Of a DNA stretch of 64,000 nucleotides, positions 26,315 to 34,956 are shown one piece after another. Numbering within the stretch: position 1 is the stretch's first letter; each line of letters begins with the position of its first letter. The notes under the pieces were generated by a model. It was not told the origin of the DNA. It did no database searches and worked only from the letters and a program-made list of their open reading frames with translations. The translations under genes were made by a program, and so were the position numbers. Source of the stretch: VAZQ01 sp036557705 (GTDB lineage Bacteria > Pseudomonadota > Alphaproteobacteria > Rhizobiales > Xanthobacteraceae); NCBI GenBank assembly GCA_036557705.1, contig DATBHB010000124.1, positions 45,766 through 109,765 of the forward strand, in the 5' to 3' direction.

Positions 26315-27016
26315 TCACCCTACCTTCCTCACCTTCGTACGCAGATGCGCCACGACTTCATCGACATGCATCACGTCGGCGTATTTGTGATGCATATCGA
26401 ACAGGTTGATCTGATGCGAGATGAGGCTGCGGTCAAAGCAGCATTCCTCGACCAGCACGACATGGAAACCGTAGGAATAGGCATCGACCACGCTCGCGCG
26501 CACGCAGCCCGACGTGCTCTCGCCGCAGACGATCAGGGTCTGAATGCCAAGTTGCGTCAGATGCGCGACCAGCGGCGTTCCGAAGAAGACGCTGGCACGC
26601 TGCTTGGTGAGGACGACATCGCCGGGCTGCGGCTTGAATTCCGGCCGGATCGCATAATCGGAGGCGGAGACCGGCGGCCGGTTGCGCTTGGTCGCGGCAA
26701 TGAAGTTCGGCCGGCTTTCGCTCCGGGTATCGCCGGTCGAATAGAAAATCGGGAGAGAGGCCACACGCGCAGCCGAAAACAGCCGCTGCGTCGGCTCGAT
26801 CGCCTCATAGGCGAATATGCCGCAGGAGTTGGGGTGGCTTTTGGCGAGTTCTTCGGGCGGCTTCGACCCGCCCGCATAAACCACCTCGTAGAGATCGATC
26901 GCGAGCAGTGCCGGCGCCGCACCGACAAAGGTCTTGCGCCGGTAAAAGGCATAGGTTTCGAGCACTCCCGGCGGGACTACGGTCTTCCAGCAATGATCCT
27001 CGAAATCGTCGGTCAT
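26315..27016 (-). CDS. Isochorismatase-family hydrolase
   Basis: 233 residues. The cysteine-hydrolase triad is visible: Asp in LLAIDLYEVVY, Lys in VVLTKQRAS, Cys in ESTSGCVRASVVDA. The nearest kinds known to me are N-carbamoylsarcosine or maleamate amidohydrolases and other amidases of this fold, rather than true isochorismatases; the substrate is not decided by sequence. It is the first gene of the minus-strand transport cluster, and its position suggests it hydrolyses the imported compound or a breakdown product. Confidence 0.9.
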   Translation of the reverse strand: MTDDFEDHCWKTVVPPGVLETYAFYRRKTFVGAAPALLAIDLYEVVYAGGSKPPEELAKSHPNSCGIFAYEAIEPTQRLFSAARVASLPIFYSTGDTRSESRPNFIAATKRNRPPVSASDYAIRPEFKPQPGDVVLTKQRASVFFGTPLVAHLTQLGIQTLIVCGESTSGCVRASVVDAYSYGFHVVLVEECCFDRSLISHQINLFDMHHKYADVMHVDEVVAHLRTKVRKVG

Positions 27017-27226
27017 CGGCGGCCCCTTTTACTATTGCGCGTAGCCGCCACTCTACAGCCATGAGCCGCAATCAGCCAACTCAGGGCTCAACAACCAGCC
27101 GTCTCCAGAGGACCGCGGTCCATTGGCCGGAGGGAGTAATTTGGATCGGCAGCGCACTGGCTTCGCTCCGGCCGAGCTGATCCGCGCAGGTTGACGACCG
27201 GCTGGGGCGCGTGGGATTATCCCACC

Positions 27227-27454
27227 ATGATCGTAACGCTTGATGCCAAACGCCGAGTAAGCATTCCTGCCGCCCTCATGCCGGCGAGCCCTGGCGACCA
27301 ATTCGACGCCAGTTTCGACCCAGATGAGGACGTGGTCATATTGTGCAGGGTTAAACGAAAATCAAACTGGCTGGACGTCTGGAGGCAATGCCCGTTCCCG
27401 ATGGATGATCTCCCGCCGCGCAGCCGGCAATTGGCCAAAAAGCCGAAACTATGA
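27227..27454 (+). CDS. AbrB/SpoVT-type antitoxin
   Basis: 75 residues from ATG 27227. The N-terminus MIVTLDAKRRVSIPAALM is the swapped-hairpin AbrB/MazE-like DNA-binding motif. The C-terminal part should bind the toxin. Its stop overlaps the start of the PIN gene (ATGA), the usual antitoxin-toxin arrangement with likely autoregulation. Confidence 0.85.
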   Translation: MIVTLDAKRRVSIPAALMPASPGDQFDASFDPDEDVVILCRVKRKSNWLDVWRQCPFPMDDLPPRSRQLAKKPKL

Positions 27455-27879
27455 GCTGGCTGTTGGATGCCGACGTGCTTAGTCAACCGGTGAAGACACA
27501 TGGCAATCGCGCAGTCATCGAGTGGCTCGAACGCGAGCAGAACCAATGCTACACCAGCTCAATTGTCATCGCTCAAATTGCTTATCGGGTCCGGACCAAG
27601 GAAGGCAGGACTCGCATCCGATTGCAGGAATGGCTGCGACGGAGCATCGACGAGCTGGAGGGCAGAATTTTAAGTTTCAACTTAGCCACCGCCCATGTCT
27701 GGGCGGATCAGACTTTTACCCTCGCTAAAGCGGGTCGCCCGATACCCGTCAAGGACAGTTACATCGCCGCCACCGCGCGGCGCCACGATCTCACCATCGT
27801 GACCGGGAACGAGAGGCACTTTCGACGACCCGGATTGAAGGTGTTCAATCCGTTCAAAGAACTGCCGCAGGTCATTTAA
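27451..27879 (+). CDS. PIN-domain toxin (VapC/FitB-like) with altered active site
   Basis: 142 residues. PIN-domain features: LLDADVLSQ (Asp6), PVKDSYIAATA (Asp102), VTGNERHF. In the FitB family the second acidic residue is a Glu in a TxxxE motif; here the segment SSIVIAQIAYRV has Gln42. The fourth acidic place is also not acidic (NERHF). RNase activity is therefore doubtful, though the fold and the antitoxin partner are intact. Paired with the AbrB-type gene by a four-base overlap. Confidence 0.85.
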   Translation: MSWLLDADVLSQPVKTHGNRAVIEWLEREQNQCYTSSIVIAQIAYRVRTKEGRTRIRLQEWLRRSIDELEGRILSFNLATAHVWADQTFTLAKAGRPIPVKDSYIAATARRHDLTIVTGNERHFRRPGLKVFNPFKELPQVI

Positions 27880-28039
27880 TTTTACTGCGTCAGAAGCTTT
27901 CCGTAGGAGGCATAGGCGCGGTCCACGCGCACTAACTCTCGTCACACGCAGTAAAGGGCGCGCCGTGCCCACGCGTGGGCCTGAGGCGCGAGCGCGCTCG
28001 TTAAGCGCGTTTACGCGCGTCTTCGACGTGCTATGGCGC

Positions 28040-28119
28040 GCGAGCCTCGAAGGACGATGGACACACGATCCTGGCCGTTCATCCTTCGAGGCTCGCCCGG
28101 CCGAAGAGGCCGGGCGAGC
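28040..28119. repeat. Palindromic repeat with terminator-like hairpin
   Basis: GCGAGCCTCGAAGGA (28040-28054) and TCCTTCGAGGCTCGC (28082-28096) are perfect 15-base inverted arms. Overlapping the second arm, GCTCGCCCGGCC (28091-28102) pairs exactly with GGCCGGGCGAGC (28108-28119) across GAAGA. It lies between the convergent PIN-toxin and receptor genes, so it may end both transcripts. The family (CATCCTTCGAGG) is common in these genomes. Confidence 0.75.
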
Positions 28120-28144
28120 GCCTCTGGACGACGACTTTTCAGGC

Positions 28145-30379
28145 TCACCACGTCATGCCGGCCTTGGCGAGAAAGGTTCGGCCGGGCAACGGGTAGGCGC
28201 TGTAGGTGCCGACAAGCGGAAGCTCGGTGAGGAAGTTGATCGCGCTCGCCGCATATTCGAAATAGTGGACATTGAATGCGTTCTGCACCGAGATCGACCA
28301 GAAGAAATGGTCGCGCGCGCCGCCGAGTCGCAGGTCCACCAGGGTTTGGCCGGGAATCTCGACCTGCAGGTTCGCCGAATCGTTGTCCATCCGCTTCGGC
28401 CCGAAGAACCGGGCAGTGGCATCGAAGACGAGGTCTTTTTCATAGATGCTCCAGGAAACGCCGGTGCTGCCGGTCCAGCGCGACACCAAGGGCACGTCGT
28501 TGCCGGCAAACGGCCCCTCGCGGAAGACCGAGCGCGTATAGGCCAGACCGGCTTTGAAGCGCAGGGTCTCGGTCGCCTGCCAGGTTGCAATGTTCTCCCA
28601 GCCGCGACGCTCCGTTGGATCGAGATTGACATTGGTAAACGTAACCGGACTGAAGAACAGCTCATTCTCCAGCTGCATCTCATACACGCTCGACTGCACG
28701 CTCAGCGTTCCAACGTTCGCACGAATTCCGCCCTCGATATCGTGTGAGGTCTGCGTCTTGAGCGCAAAATTGGTCGGGACCCCAAACGGCGCCACACCCA
28801 CGCGCTCGTCGACCGTCGGCAGCCGAAAACTGCGGGCGGCGCGCCCGAACACAGCGAACGCGTCATTCAGCCGGTGCTCAAACCCAATGTGCGCAGCATA
28901 TTGGGTTTCGCTCTGGTCCAACGGCAGGCCCTGCGGAGTGGCGAAAATCCCGCCCGGCGCCGCCATGTTGAAGTGATCGCGGGCCGTGGTGATGTTCTCC
29001 TGCACCCGCCCCCCGAACGCGAAATCGGTCGTGGGCGAGATGCCGATCGTCTCCATGAAATAGCCGCCGGCCGTAAGCTGTCCGAGGTCGTAGCGGTGAT
29101 ACGGAGGATCGCCGAGATTGAGGCTGCGGTCCGACCCGAAGGTGGCGTCATACAGATCGATCCCGGCCAGAAGCTTGCCTGACATGCCGCCCAGGTTCTG
29201 CTGACTCGAAATCCGTGGCGTGAGCGATGCCGTGGTGAGAGTTGCCGTGACGCCTTCATCGAAGTCGGGGCAGCCGGTACAGAAGAAAGCGGCCTGCTGA
29301 TTTTTCTGGCGCACTCCGCCATCGACGATCAGCTCGGTTCCAGGATCGAGTTCGCGAGTGACGCCAGCCGTCGCGCTGACGCCCTGCTGGTCAGCGAAGT
29401 TGAACGGCGTGGTCGCGCCGCGGGGATCGATCGCAAGGAGGTTCAGCGTCGGCGAAACGAGCCGCCCACCGGGCAACCCGAGGCGCTGGGTATCGCCGGA
29501 GAGATCGAGATACCCGCTGGTCCCCTGCCCGTCGTTCCAGCGGATATTGCCGAGCGCTTCGTTTTGGTGCAGCTGGTTGTTCTGCCGATAGCCCTGGGAA
29601 AAGATCGTGTCCGCGAAGCCAGTTGCCGCGAGCGGGCCGGCGGAACCGTTGAACGAAGCGCTTCCTTCGAAATAATCATATGAGCCGGCGCTCCCCTGGA
29701 TTCGAGCCGATGCCGGGACGTCAACGCCATTTTTGGTGACGATATTGATTACGCCACCGACGGCGCCGTCGCCATAGAGCACGGCGCCGCTGTTTCCGCG
29801 GGTAATCTCGATGCGTTCAATGCTCTCGCGAGGGATGGCGCTGAAATCCACGCCTTGAAGATCGATGTCATTGAGCCTGCGGCCGTTGACAAGCACGAGA
29901 GTGTTGGCAGTGGCGGTCGCGCCGAAGCCGCGCATATCGACCGTGGTCTGCGCTCCATTGATGCTGCCGAACAGGCTGGTGACCTGGATACCGGGCTCGC
30001 GCGCCAGAATGTCCTGCACGGTCTGGCCCGGCGAGCGCTCGATGTCGGTTGCGGTGACGGCAGTCGAGGAGGCTCCGGTAATGATCGTGCCGGTTACGAT
30101 GCCGCCCCATGGCGGCGTGCTGCCGCCCCCGGACGGGGCTGCGGCCGGCACAGGCTTATTCTCGCCTGGTGTTGCCGGCCCTGCGGGAGCCGCCGCTGGA
30201 GCGCCGGATCGCCGCGGATGCCGGTTCGGCGCCCGCAACAGCCTGGTCGAGACATCGACAGGCGGCAGCGAGATAGCGGTCTCATCCTGCGCCCAAGCAG
30301 GCGACGAATCATTGTTCAATGCGGCGATGCTGGCGCCAATCGCGAGCACGCCCCCCATTCCCTTCGCAAGTGCCCCCAT
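28145..30379 (-). CDS. btuB: TonB-dependent outer-membrane receptor, vitamin B12 type
   Basis: 744 residues from ATG 30379, directly before a signal peptide (MGALAKGMGGVLAIGASIAA ... PAWAQ). The plug domain follows a Pro/Ala-rich linker (TVQDILAREPGIQ, RGFGATATANTLVLVNGRRL, GDGAVGGVINIVTKNG). A 22-strand barrel ends in the expected aromatic-hydrophobic C-terminus (FLAKAGMTW). The substrate call rests on the cobalamin riboswitch upstream; the protein alone would only say TonB receptor. No btuCDF genes are in the window. A longer frame to 30511 is less likely. Confidence 0.9.
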   Translation of the reverse strand: MGALAKGMGGVLAIGASIAALNNDSSPAWAQDETAISLPPVDVSTRLLRAPNRHPRRSGAPAAAPAGPATPGENKPVPAAAPSGGGSTPPWGGIVTGTIITGASSTAVTATDIERSPGQTVQDILAREPGIQVTSLFGSINGAQTTVDMRGFGATATANTLVLVNGRRLNDIDLQGVDFSAIPRESIERIEITRGNSGAVLYGDGAVGGVINIVTKNGVDVPASARIQGSAGSYDYFEGSASFNGSAGPLAATGFADTIFSQGYRQNNQLHQNEALGNIRWNDGQGTSGYLDLSGDTQRLGLPGGRLVSPTLNLLAIDPRGATTPFNFADQQGVSATAGVTRELDPGTELIVDGGVRQKNQQAAFFCTGCPDFDEGVTATLTTASLTPRISSQQNLGGMSGKLLAGIDLYDATFGSDRSLNLGDPPYHRYDLGQLTAGGYFMETIGISPTTDFAFGGRVQENITTARDHFNMAAPGGIFATPQGLPLDQSETQYAAHIGFEHRLNDAFAVFGRAARSFRLPTVDERVGVAPFGVPTNFALKTQTSHDIEGGIRANVGTLSVQSSVYEMQLENELFFSPVTFTNVNLDPTERRGWENIATWQATETLRFKAGLAYTRSVFREGPFAGNDVPLVSRWTGSTGVSWSIYEKDLVFDATARFFGPKRMDNDSANLQVEIPGQTLVDLRLGGARDHFFWSISVQNAFNVHYFEYAASAINFLTELPLVGTYSAYPLPGRTFLAKAGMTW

Positions 30380-30627
30380 GACTGCATCCTTCGTCTGCCG
30401 CGCCGAGCGGGCGCGGGCGGTGAGAAACCACCGACGCGAAGAGAGGAACGCGCAACGGCATGCCGGCACTGACAACCGGCTGAGGCCGGAGGTCGCGTCC
30501 GCGGCTCGCAATCACGCGCGCATGGATTCGGGAGAGTCATCTCGCCCGCCCTCGCATCGGTTACGGTTGTCACCGCTGCGAACAGGCGCTCCGTGTGGTC
30601 CTTCCGCCCACCGGTTGGGTGACCGCG

Positions 30628-30795
30628 CTGGCAGGTCTCCTGGCTCGCGGGTCAGCGCCTCTCGTCCAGCCTTCCCAGTTTCCCAGTGGCTCAATACGGA
30701 CGAGCGGCTCGCCGCTCACAGTTGCGGGGGCAGCCACGGCTTCGGCAAATGCCGGCCCGTGTTCCCTCTTGCCTCCCCGGTCTCCCGGGGAACCA
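30628..30795 (-). promoter_or_regulatory. Cobalamin (adenosylcobalamin) riboswitch
   Basis: Read on the minus strand, the conserved blocks appear in order: GGCAAGAGGGAACACGG, then the B12 box GGCTGCCCCCGCAACTG, GAGCCACTGGGAAACTGGGA, and the closing GACCCGCGAGCCAGGAGACC. This matches the cobalamin riboswitch consensus. It lies about 250 bases upstream of the receptor start and should switch the gene off when B12 is plentiful. Confidence 0.95.
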
Positions 30796-30898
30796 ACACG
30801 CGCGCAGCATCTCCGGGGGCGAATTTCAAGTCAAGGCGATGTTGAAGCGCGGCACCAGATAATTCAGCATAGTGTCGCTAAAGTCACGGACGACCTTC

Positions 30899-31246
30899 TC
30901 ACATTGCGCCTGCATCTACCGCGGGCGTGGTTTCCGCCATTATCCAGTCGAGATAGGTCTGCTCGACGCTTTCGATCGGCAGCACCATAATGGCCGGTGT
31001 CGTATAGGAATGCGTCTCCTTGACGGCCGCTGAGACGCTGGCGGCGAGCGAGGCACGGGTCTTGATGATCATCACCACTTCTTCGCCACGCTCGATTGCG
31101 CCGTTCCACCAGTAATGCGACACCATGCCCGGCAGGATATTGACGCAGGCGGAGAGTCGTTTCTCGACCAGCGAGCGGCCTGCCCTCTCCGCCTCGACAA
31201 GTGACGGATAGGTCGTATAGACGAACACTGCGCGTTCCGAGTTCAT
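30899..31246 (-). CDS. cutA: Divalent-cation tolerance protein CutA
   Basis: 115 residues from ATG 31246. The CutA1 signature is clear: VYTTYPSLVEAERAGRSLVE, LSACVNILPGMVSHYWWNG, EVVMIIKTRA, and HSYTTPAIMVLPIE. The protein forms stable trimers and has been linked to metal tolerance, although its true role is unsettled. It is divergent from nadK with a 44-base gap, so both promoters overlap. Confidence 0.94.
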   Translation of the reverse strand: MNSERAVFVYTTYPSLVEAERAGRSLVEKRLSACVNILPGMVSHYWWNGAIERGEEVVMIIKTRASLAASVSAAVKETHSYTTPAIMVLPIESVEQTYLDWIMAETTPAVDAGAM

Positions 31247-31290
31247 GAGCGCTTCCCGCCGATGCTGCCCACCGCAACACAAAATCGCAG

Positions 31291-32070
31291 ATGAGTGGAT
31301 CCGGGAGCTACGAGCAGATCGCCTTCGTGGCAAGCCCCATCGCCGAAGCGCAGGCTGCACGCTCGCAGCTCAGCGAACGATATGGCGCGGCCGCTCCTGC
31401 CGAGGCCGACGTCGTCGTGGCCCTGGGGGGCGATGGACTCATGCTCCAGACGCTCCACGATTTCATGCGTTCGGGCAAACCCATCTATGGAATGCATCGC
31501 GGCACCGTGGGCTTCCTCATGAACGAATACCGAGTCGATCGTTTGCCGGAACGCCTCGCTGCCGCCCAGCGCACGGCGATCCATCCGCTGCTCATGTGTG
31601 CCCGCGATGCCGCTGGTATGCTTCGTGAATCCTATGCCTTCAACGAGGTCTCGCTGTTCCGGCAGACCTACCAGGCGGCACATCTACGGATACTTATCGA
31701 CGGCGAAGAGCGGCTCCCTGAACTCATTGCCGACGGTGTGCTGGTCGCGACGCCGGCCGGCTCGACAGCCTACAACCTTTCCGCCCAGGGCCCGATCATT
31801 CCGATCAATGCCTCGCTGATGGCGCTCACCCCGATCAGCCCGTTTCGCCCTCGGCGCTGGCACGGCGCGCTCCTGCCCGACCGCGCCAATGTGCGGATCG
31901 AGATCCTCGATGCCGAGAAGCGTCCGGTCGCCGCGGTCGCGGATCACGACGAGGTTCGCGCCGTTAATTCGGTCGAAATCCACATGGATCACAGCATCAC
32001 GACCAACCTGCTGTTCGATCCCGGGCACAATCTCGACGAGCGCATTCTGCGCGAGCAGTTCGGCGTGTAG
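31291..32070 (+). CDS. nadK: NAD kinase
   Basis: 259 residues. It makes NADP from NAD and ATP. The diagnostic GGDG motif is in VVVALGGDGLMLQTLHDF, the NAD-contact Asn-Glu in YAFNEVSLFRQ, and the glycine-rich block in LIADGVLVATPAGSTAYNLS. Length and order fit the short alphaproteobacterial type. The ATG at 31291 has only a weak ribosome binding site. It is convergent with the next gene (seven-base gap). Confidence 0.94.
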   Translation: MSGSGSYEQIAFVASPIAEAQAARSQLSERYGAAAPAEADVVVALGGDGLMLQTLHDFMRSGKPIYGMHRGTVGFLMNEYRVDRLPERLAAAQRTAIHPLLMCARDAAGMLRESYAFNEVSLFRQTYQAAHLRILIDGEERLPELIADGVLVATPAGSTAYNLSAQGPIIPINASLMALTPISPFRPRRWHGALLPDRANVRIEILDAEKRPVAAVADHDEVRAVNSVEIHMDHSITTNLLFDPGHNLDERILREQFGV

Positions 32071-32077
32071 CAGCGCA

Positions 32078-33328
32078 CTAAGGTCCGGATTGGCGCAATG
32101 CTTCGCTGATGGCGCGTTGGCCATCGACGCCCTTTTCGACGACGAGCAGCCCGGTCACGCCGTTGCGGTAACCGATCGGAATGCCGATCCAGGGAAGGTC
32201 CTGAAGATTGCGTAAGTTTCGTTCGCGGGCAGTCGCCTCTCCGGAAAGACCGAAGAGGAACACGCCAGGAGTAACATTTACGACCTGCCCGACAAGAATG
32301 TTGGGCCGCGTCATCTCGGCCGTGGTCGTAAACGGGGACGCGATATTGACGATGTCCGGGTCGGGTTCCTTGTCGTCGCGAAGGAAGCGAAACTCAAATA
32401 AGTGAGTCATTGCGCTTCCCGGGGGTTCGCGGCGCATGGTCATTGTCAGCGTCACCTTCCGTCCCGGAACGGTGACGTCCAGCGTGACCACCGGAGACGG
32501 TTCGTTCTGCAACCGAAGCCGCCAGCTTGCAGTGCCGGGGAAGTGCGCTGCATTCGGATCAGGGCGGTTGCCGTCGAAAAGGACCACCTGTTGTGTTCCG
32601 GCGCTAGCCGCCGAGGGTGCCGGGGCGGCCGGTGGGGCCGCCGGCGGCGGCGTGTCAGCGATGGGGTTGTCGCCAACCGCCGACACGAACGGAAGCCCGA
32701 TCTCGCCGGTTAGGGCATCATAGCCCCATGCACCAAGCCCGAGGAGCACAAGTCCTAAGAGCGCACGGCGAAAAACCCTGCCCGCAATGGGCCTGCGCTG
32801 GAGCAGCGTCACTGCTGCGTCCTGGCCAGCGGGGCTGTAGGGGAGCGCGTCCGGTGAAGCGGCGTCCGTCGGAGCCTCGGATGCCAAGGGCGGCTTTTGC
32901 AGCGCCAATGGCCCCTGATCGGGGGCCCGCAATGGCCAGCCTGATCCTTGAGCTTCCCCGGGTTTCGGGGGGAACGGGGGAGGTCGCGTTTCGCGCTGCG
33001 CTGCAACGGGCCCCGACTGCAAGGCCGATGGGTCGTTCGCGCGCAGTTCCGCAGCCGGGAGGGCCTCCTCTTCCGGCATCTCTCGCTGCGGTGCGAGCGG
33101 AATGTCGATCTCCTCGTCGCCGAATTCGACGCTGCGAATAGCAGTTCGAAAGGCGCGCTGCTCGTGTTCGATCTCTGCGGCCGTGCACGGCGGGTTCATC
33201 GAAAGCAGGCGCCGCATCATCGCTCTGTGTTCGCGATCGTAGACAACGCCGCGCGCCGCATAGGAATCGCGGGCGAGTCCCGCGACAGCACGCGAGAGCG
33301 AGGTATAATAATCGACCTTCAACGCCAT
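32078..33328 (-). CDS. Single-pass membrane protein of unknown function
   Basis: 416 residues from ATG 33328. The N-terminal 90 residues are soluble and helical (DYYTSLSRAVAGLARDSYAARGVVYDREHRAMMRR is split by a conserved-looking YDRE), then a Pro/Ala-rich stretch, one membrane segment at about 190-208 (ALLGLVLLGLGAWGY), a second Pro/Ala linker and a C-terminal beta-rich domain ending LLVVEKGVDGQRAISEAL. I know it only as a conserved hypothetical of Bradyrhizobium-like genomes. It may be an envelope protein; no function can be given. Confidence 0.75.
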   Translation of the reverse strand: MALKVDYYTSLSRAVAGLARDSYAARGVVYDREHRAMMRRLLSMNPPCTAAEIEHEQRAFRTAIRSVEFGDEEIDIPLAPQREMPEEEALPAAELRANDPSALQSGPVAAQRETRPPPFPPKPGEAQGSGWPLRAPDQGPLALQKPPLASEAPTDAASPDALPYSPAGQDAAVTLLQRRPIAGRVFRRALLGLVLLGLGAWGYDALTGEIGLPFVSAVGDNPIADTPPPAAPPAAPAPSAASAGTQQVVLFDGNRPDPNAAHFPGTASWRLRLQNEPSPVVTLDVTVPGRKVTLTMTMRREPPGSAMTHLFEFRFLRDDKEPDPDIVNIASPFTTTAEMTRPNILVGQVVNVTPGVFLFGLSGEATARERNLRNLQDLPWIGIPIGYRNGVTGLLVVEKGVDGQRAISEALRQSGP

Positions 33329-33407
33329 GTTACTCAACCGGCGATCGCTTTGCGCCTCGAAGCCCTTGTGCGAGCAACGCGCTTATTGTCAGAACGTACG
33401 AACCAGG

Positions 33408-34802
33408 CTACTGCGCTGCGGCCGTGAACCCCGTCAGTTCGTTTCGTACAATTTTTCCGCCCTTCATTACAAATCTTACCCGTTGGAGTTCGCTGATATC
33501 GGCCAGAGGATCGCCGGAGACCGCGATCACATCGGCAAATTTGCCCTTGTCGATCGAGCCGATCTGATCCTGGAGCCCCATCAGTTCGGCGTTGACCATC
33601 GTGCCCGAGCGGATTGCCGCGGCCGGCGCCATGTGCGCCTGTTTGACCAGCGCTTCGAATTCAAGCGCCTGGGTCCCGTGCGGAAAGGTTCCGCCGTCGA
33701 CTCCGCTTCCAACCATGATGCGAAGTCCCCTGGTTGCGGCTGCCGTCGTGACCGCTTTCTCGAAAATCGGGATCATCCGGTACTTGCCGCCGGTATTCTT
33801 GCTGTCGTTGTCGTCCATATATGGCTCCGTATAACGCGCAAGAGTCGGATCGTAGGCGAGACCTCGTGCGACCATCATTTCGATCAGATCTGCATTCAAC
33901 CCGAAGCCGTGTTCGACGGTGTCACACCCCGCCAAGATCGTGTTCTTCAATCCCTCGCCGCCGAAGACGTGGCAGGCCGTCTTGCGGCCAAGGCGATGCG
34001 CCTCGTCGATCAAGGCTTGCAATACCGGCAGCGGATAAGTGGTCACGTATTGCGGCTCGCCCGCCGCCGTAAACGAATAGGCGCCGCCCGGAAACAGTTT
34101 GATCCAATCGACTCCATGGTCGACATGCTCGCGAACGGCAGCCCTCGCCTCCTCGGCCGATCGCACCGCAATACCAGCCAAAGGGTTGGCGGCGTTGGCG
34201 GACGAAACTGCGCCCGCCCAGACAATTCCGCGACCTGAGACCTGGTACCGGGGGCCATCGATGCGACCGTCGCGAATGGCATCGCGGATGTCCACGTCGC
34301 CATATCCATTGCCGTGCGAAGTCAAATCGCGCGCCGCGGTAAAGCCCGCTCGCAAGTTTGCCTGCACGTGCTGGACGGCAATGAGCGTCGAAGTCTCTCT
34401 CGACATTCCCGGCTTCGGATTGTTGAACATATGCGTGTGAGCGTCGACCAATCCGGGCAGCACCGTCGCCGCGCTGAGATCGATAATTTGCGCTTGCGCA
34501 GGAATCTTGACTTTCGACTCGGCTCCGACGTCCGTAATCCGTTCGCCGCTGACAATGACGACTTGGCCAGTCAACATCTGCCCGGCTTTGCTGTCGAACA
34601 GCCTTCCGGCACGGATCGCTACTGTTCGCGCTGCCGGCGGACATTGATATGCGCCGCCATCGGGCCCGAAGCACGGCGGAGCACCGGCCCCACGCCACGC
34701 CGCTCCCGGCCCGCCAGCGCCCTGGGCGTGAAGCGCCGGCACGAGAGCGATCCACGCGACCAGGCCAAGCGCAGCCCTTTTCAACAGTGATTTGTAATGC
34801 AC
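33408..34802 (-). CDS. Secreted amidohydrolase, imidazolonepropionase-like
   Basis: 464 residues from GTG 34802, chosen for its GGGGAGGAAA ribosome binding site and because a signal peptide follows (LLKRAALGLVAWIALVPALHAQ). The metal site begins with PGLVDAHTHMF; further ligands are the Lys of DHGVDWIKLFPGG, and His in TACHVFGGEG and TVEHGFGL, with a late Asp in GSGVDGG. The family includes prolidase-like dipeptidases and other cyclic-amide hydrolases. An ATG at 34847 is in frame but leaves no good signal peptide. Confidence 0.86.
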   Translation of the reverse strand: MHYKSLLKRAALGLVAWIALVPALHAQGAGGPGAAWRGAGAPPCFGPDGGAYQCPPAARTVAIRAGRLFDSKAGQMLTGQVVIVSGERITDVGAESKVKIPAQAQIIDLSAATVLPGLVDAHTHMFNNPKPGMSRETSTLIAVQHVQANLRAGFTAARDLTSHGNGYGDVDIRDAIRDGRIDGPRYQVSGRGIVWAGAVSSANAANPLAGIAVRSAEEARAAVREHVDHGVDWIKLFPGGAYSFTAAGEPQYVTTYPLPVLQALIDEAHRLGRKTACHVFGGEGLKNTILAGCDTVEHGFGLNADLIEMMVARGLAYDPTLARYTEPYMDDNDSKNTGGKYRMIPIFEKAVTTAAATRGLRIMVGSGVDGGTFPHGTQALEFEALVKQAHMAPAAAIRSGTMVNAELMGLQDQIGSIDKGKFADVIAVSGDPLADISELQRVRFVMKGGKIVRNELTGFTAAAQ

Positions 34803-34956
34803 GGCGATTTCCTCCCCGCCAGATCCTTTCGCGTCCGGGATTGGCACACTCTACAATGCTGCTCTTCTCCCGTCAGCCGGATTGCAAGGTCGGTGAGCCC
34901 GACCACCGCCTCTCACAATCCTTGAAGATACGCGATCACCAGGGATATGAGGCGTT

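Noticed and set aside
32617..33141. Plus-strand 174-codon frame
   Set aside because: It is a shadow of the Pro/Ala-rich part of the membrane protein at 32078-33328.
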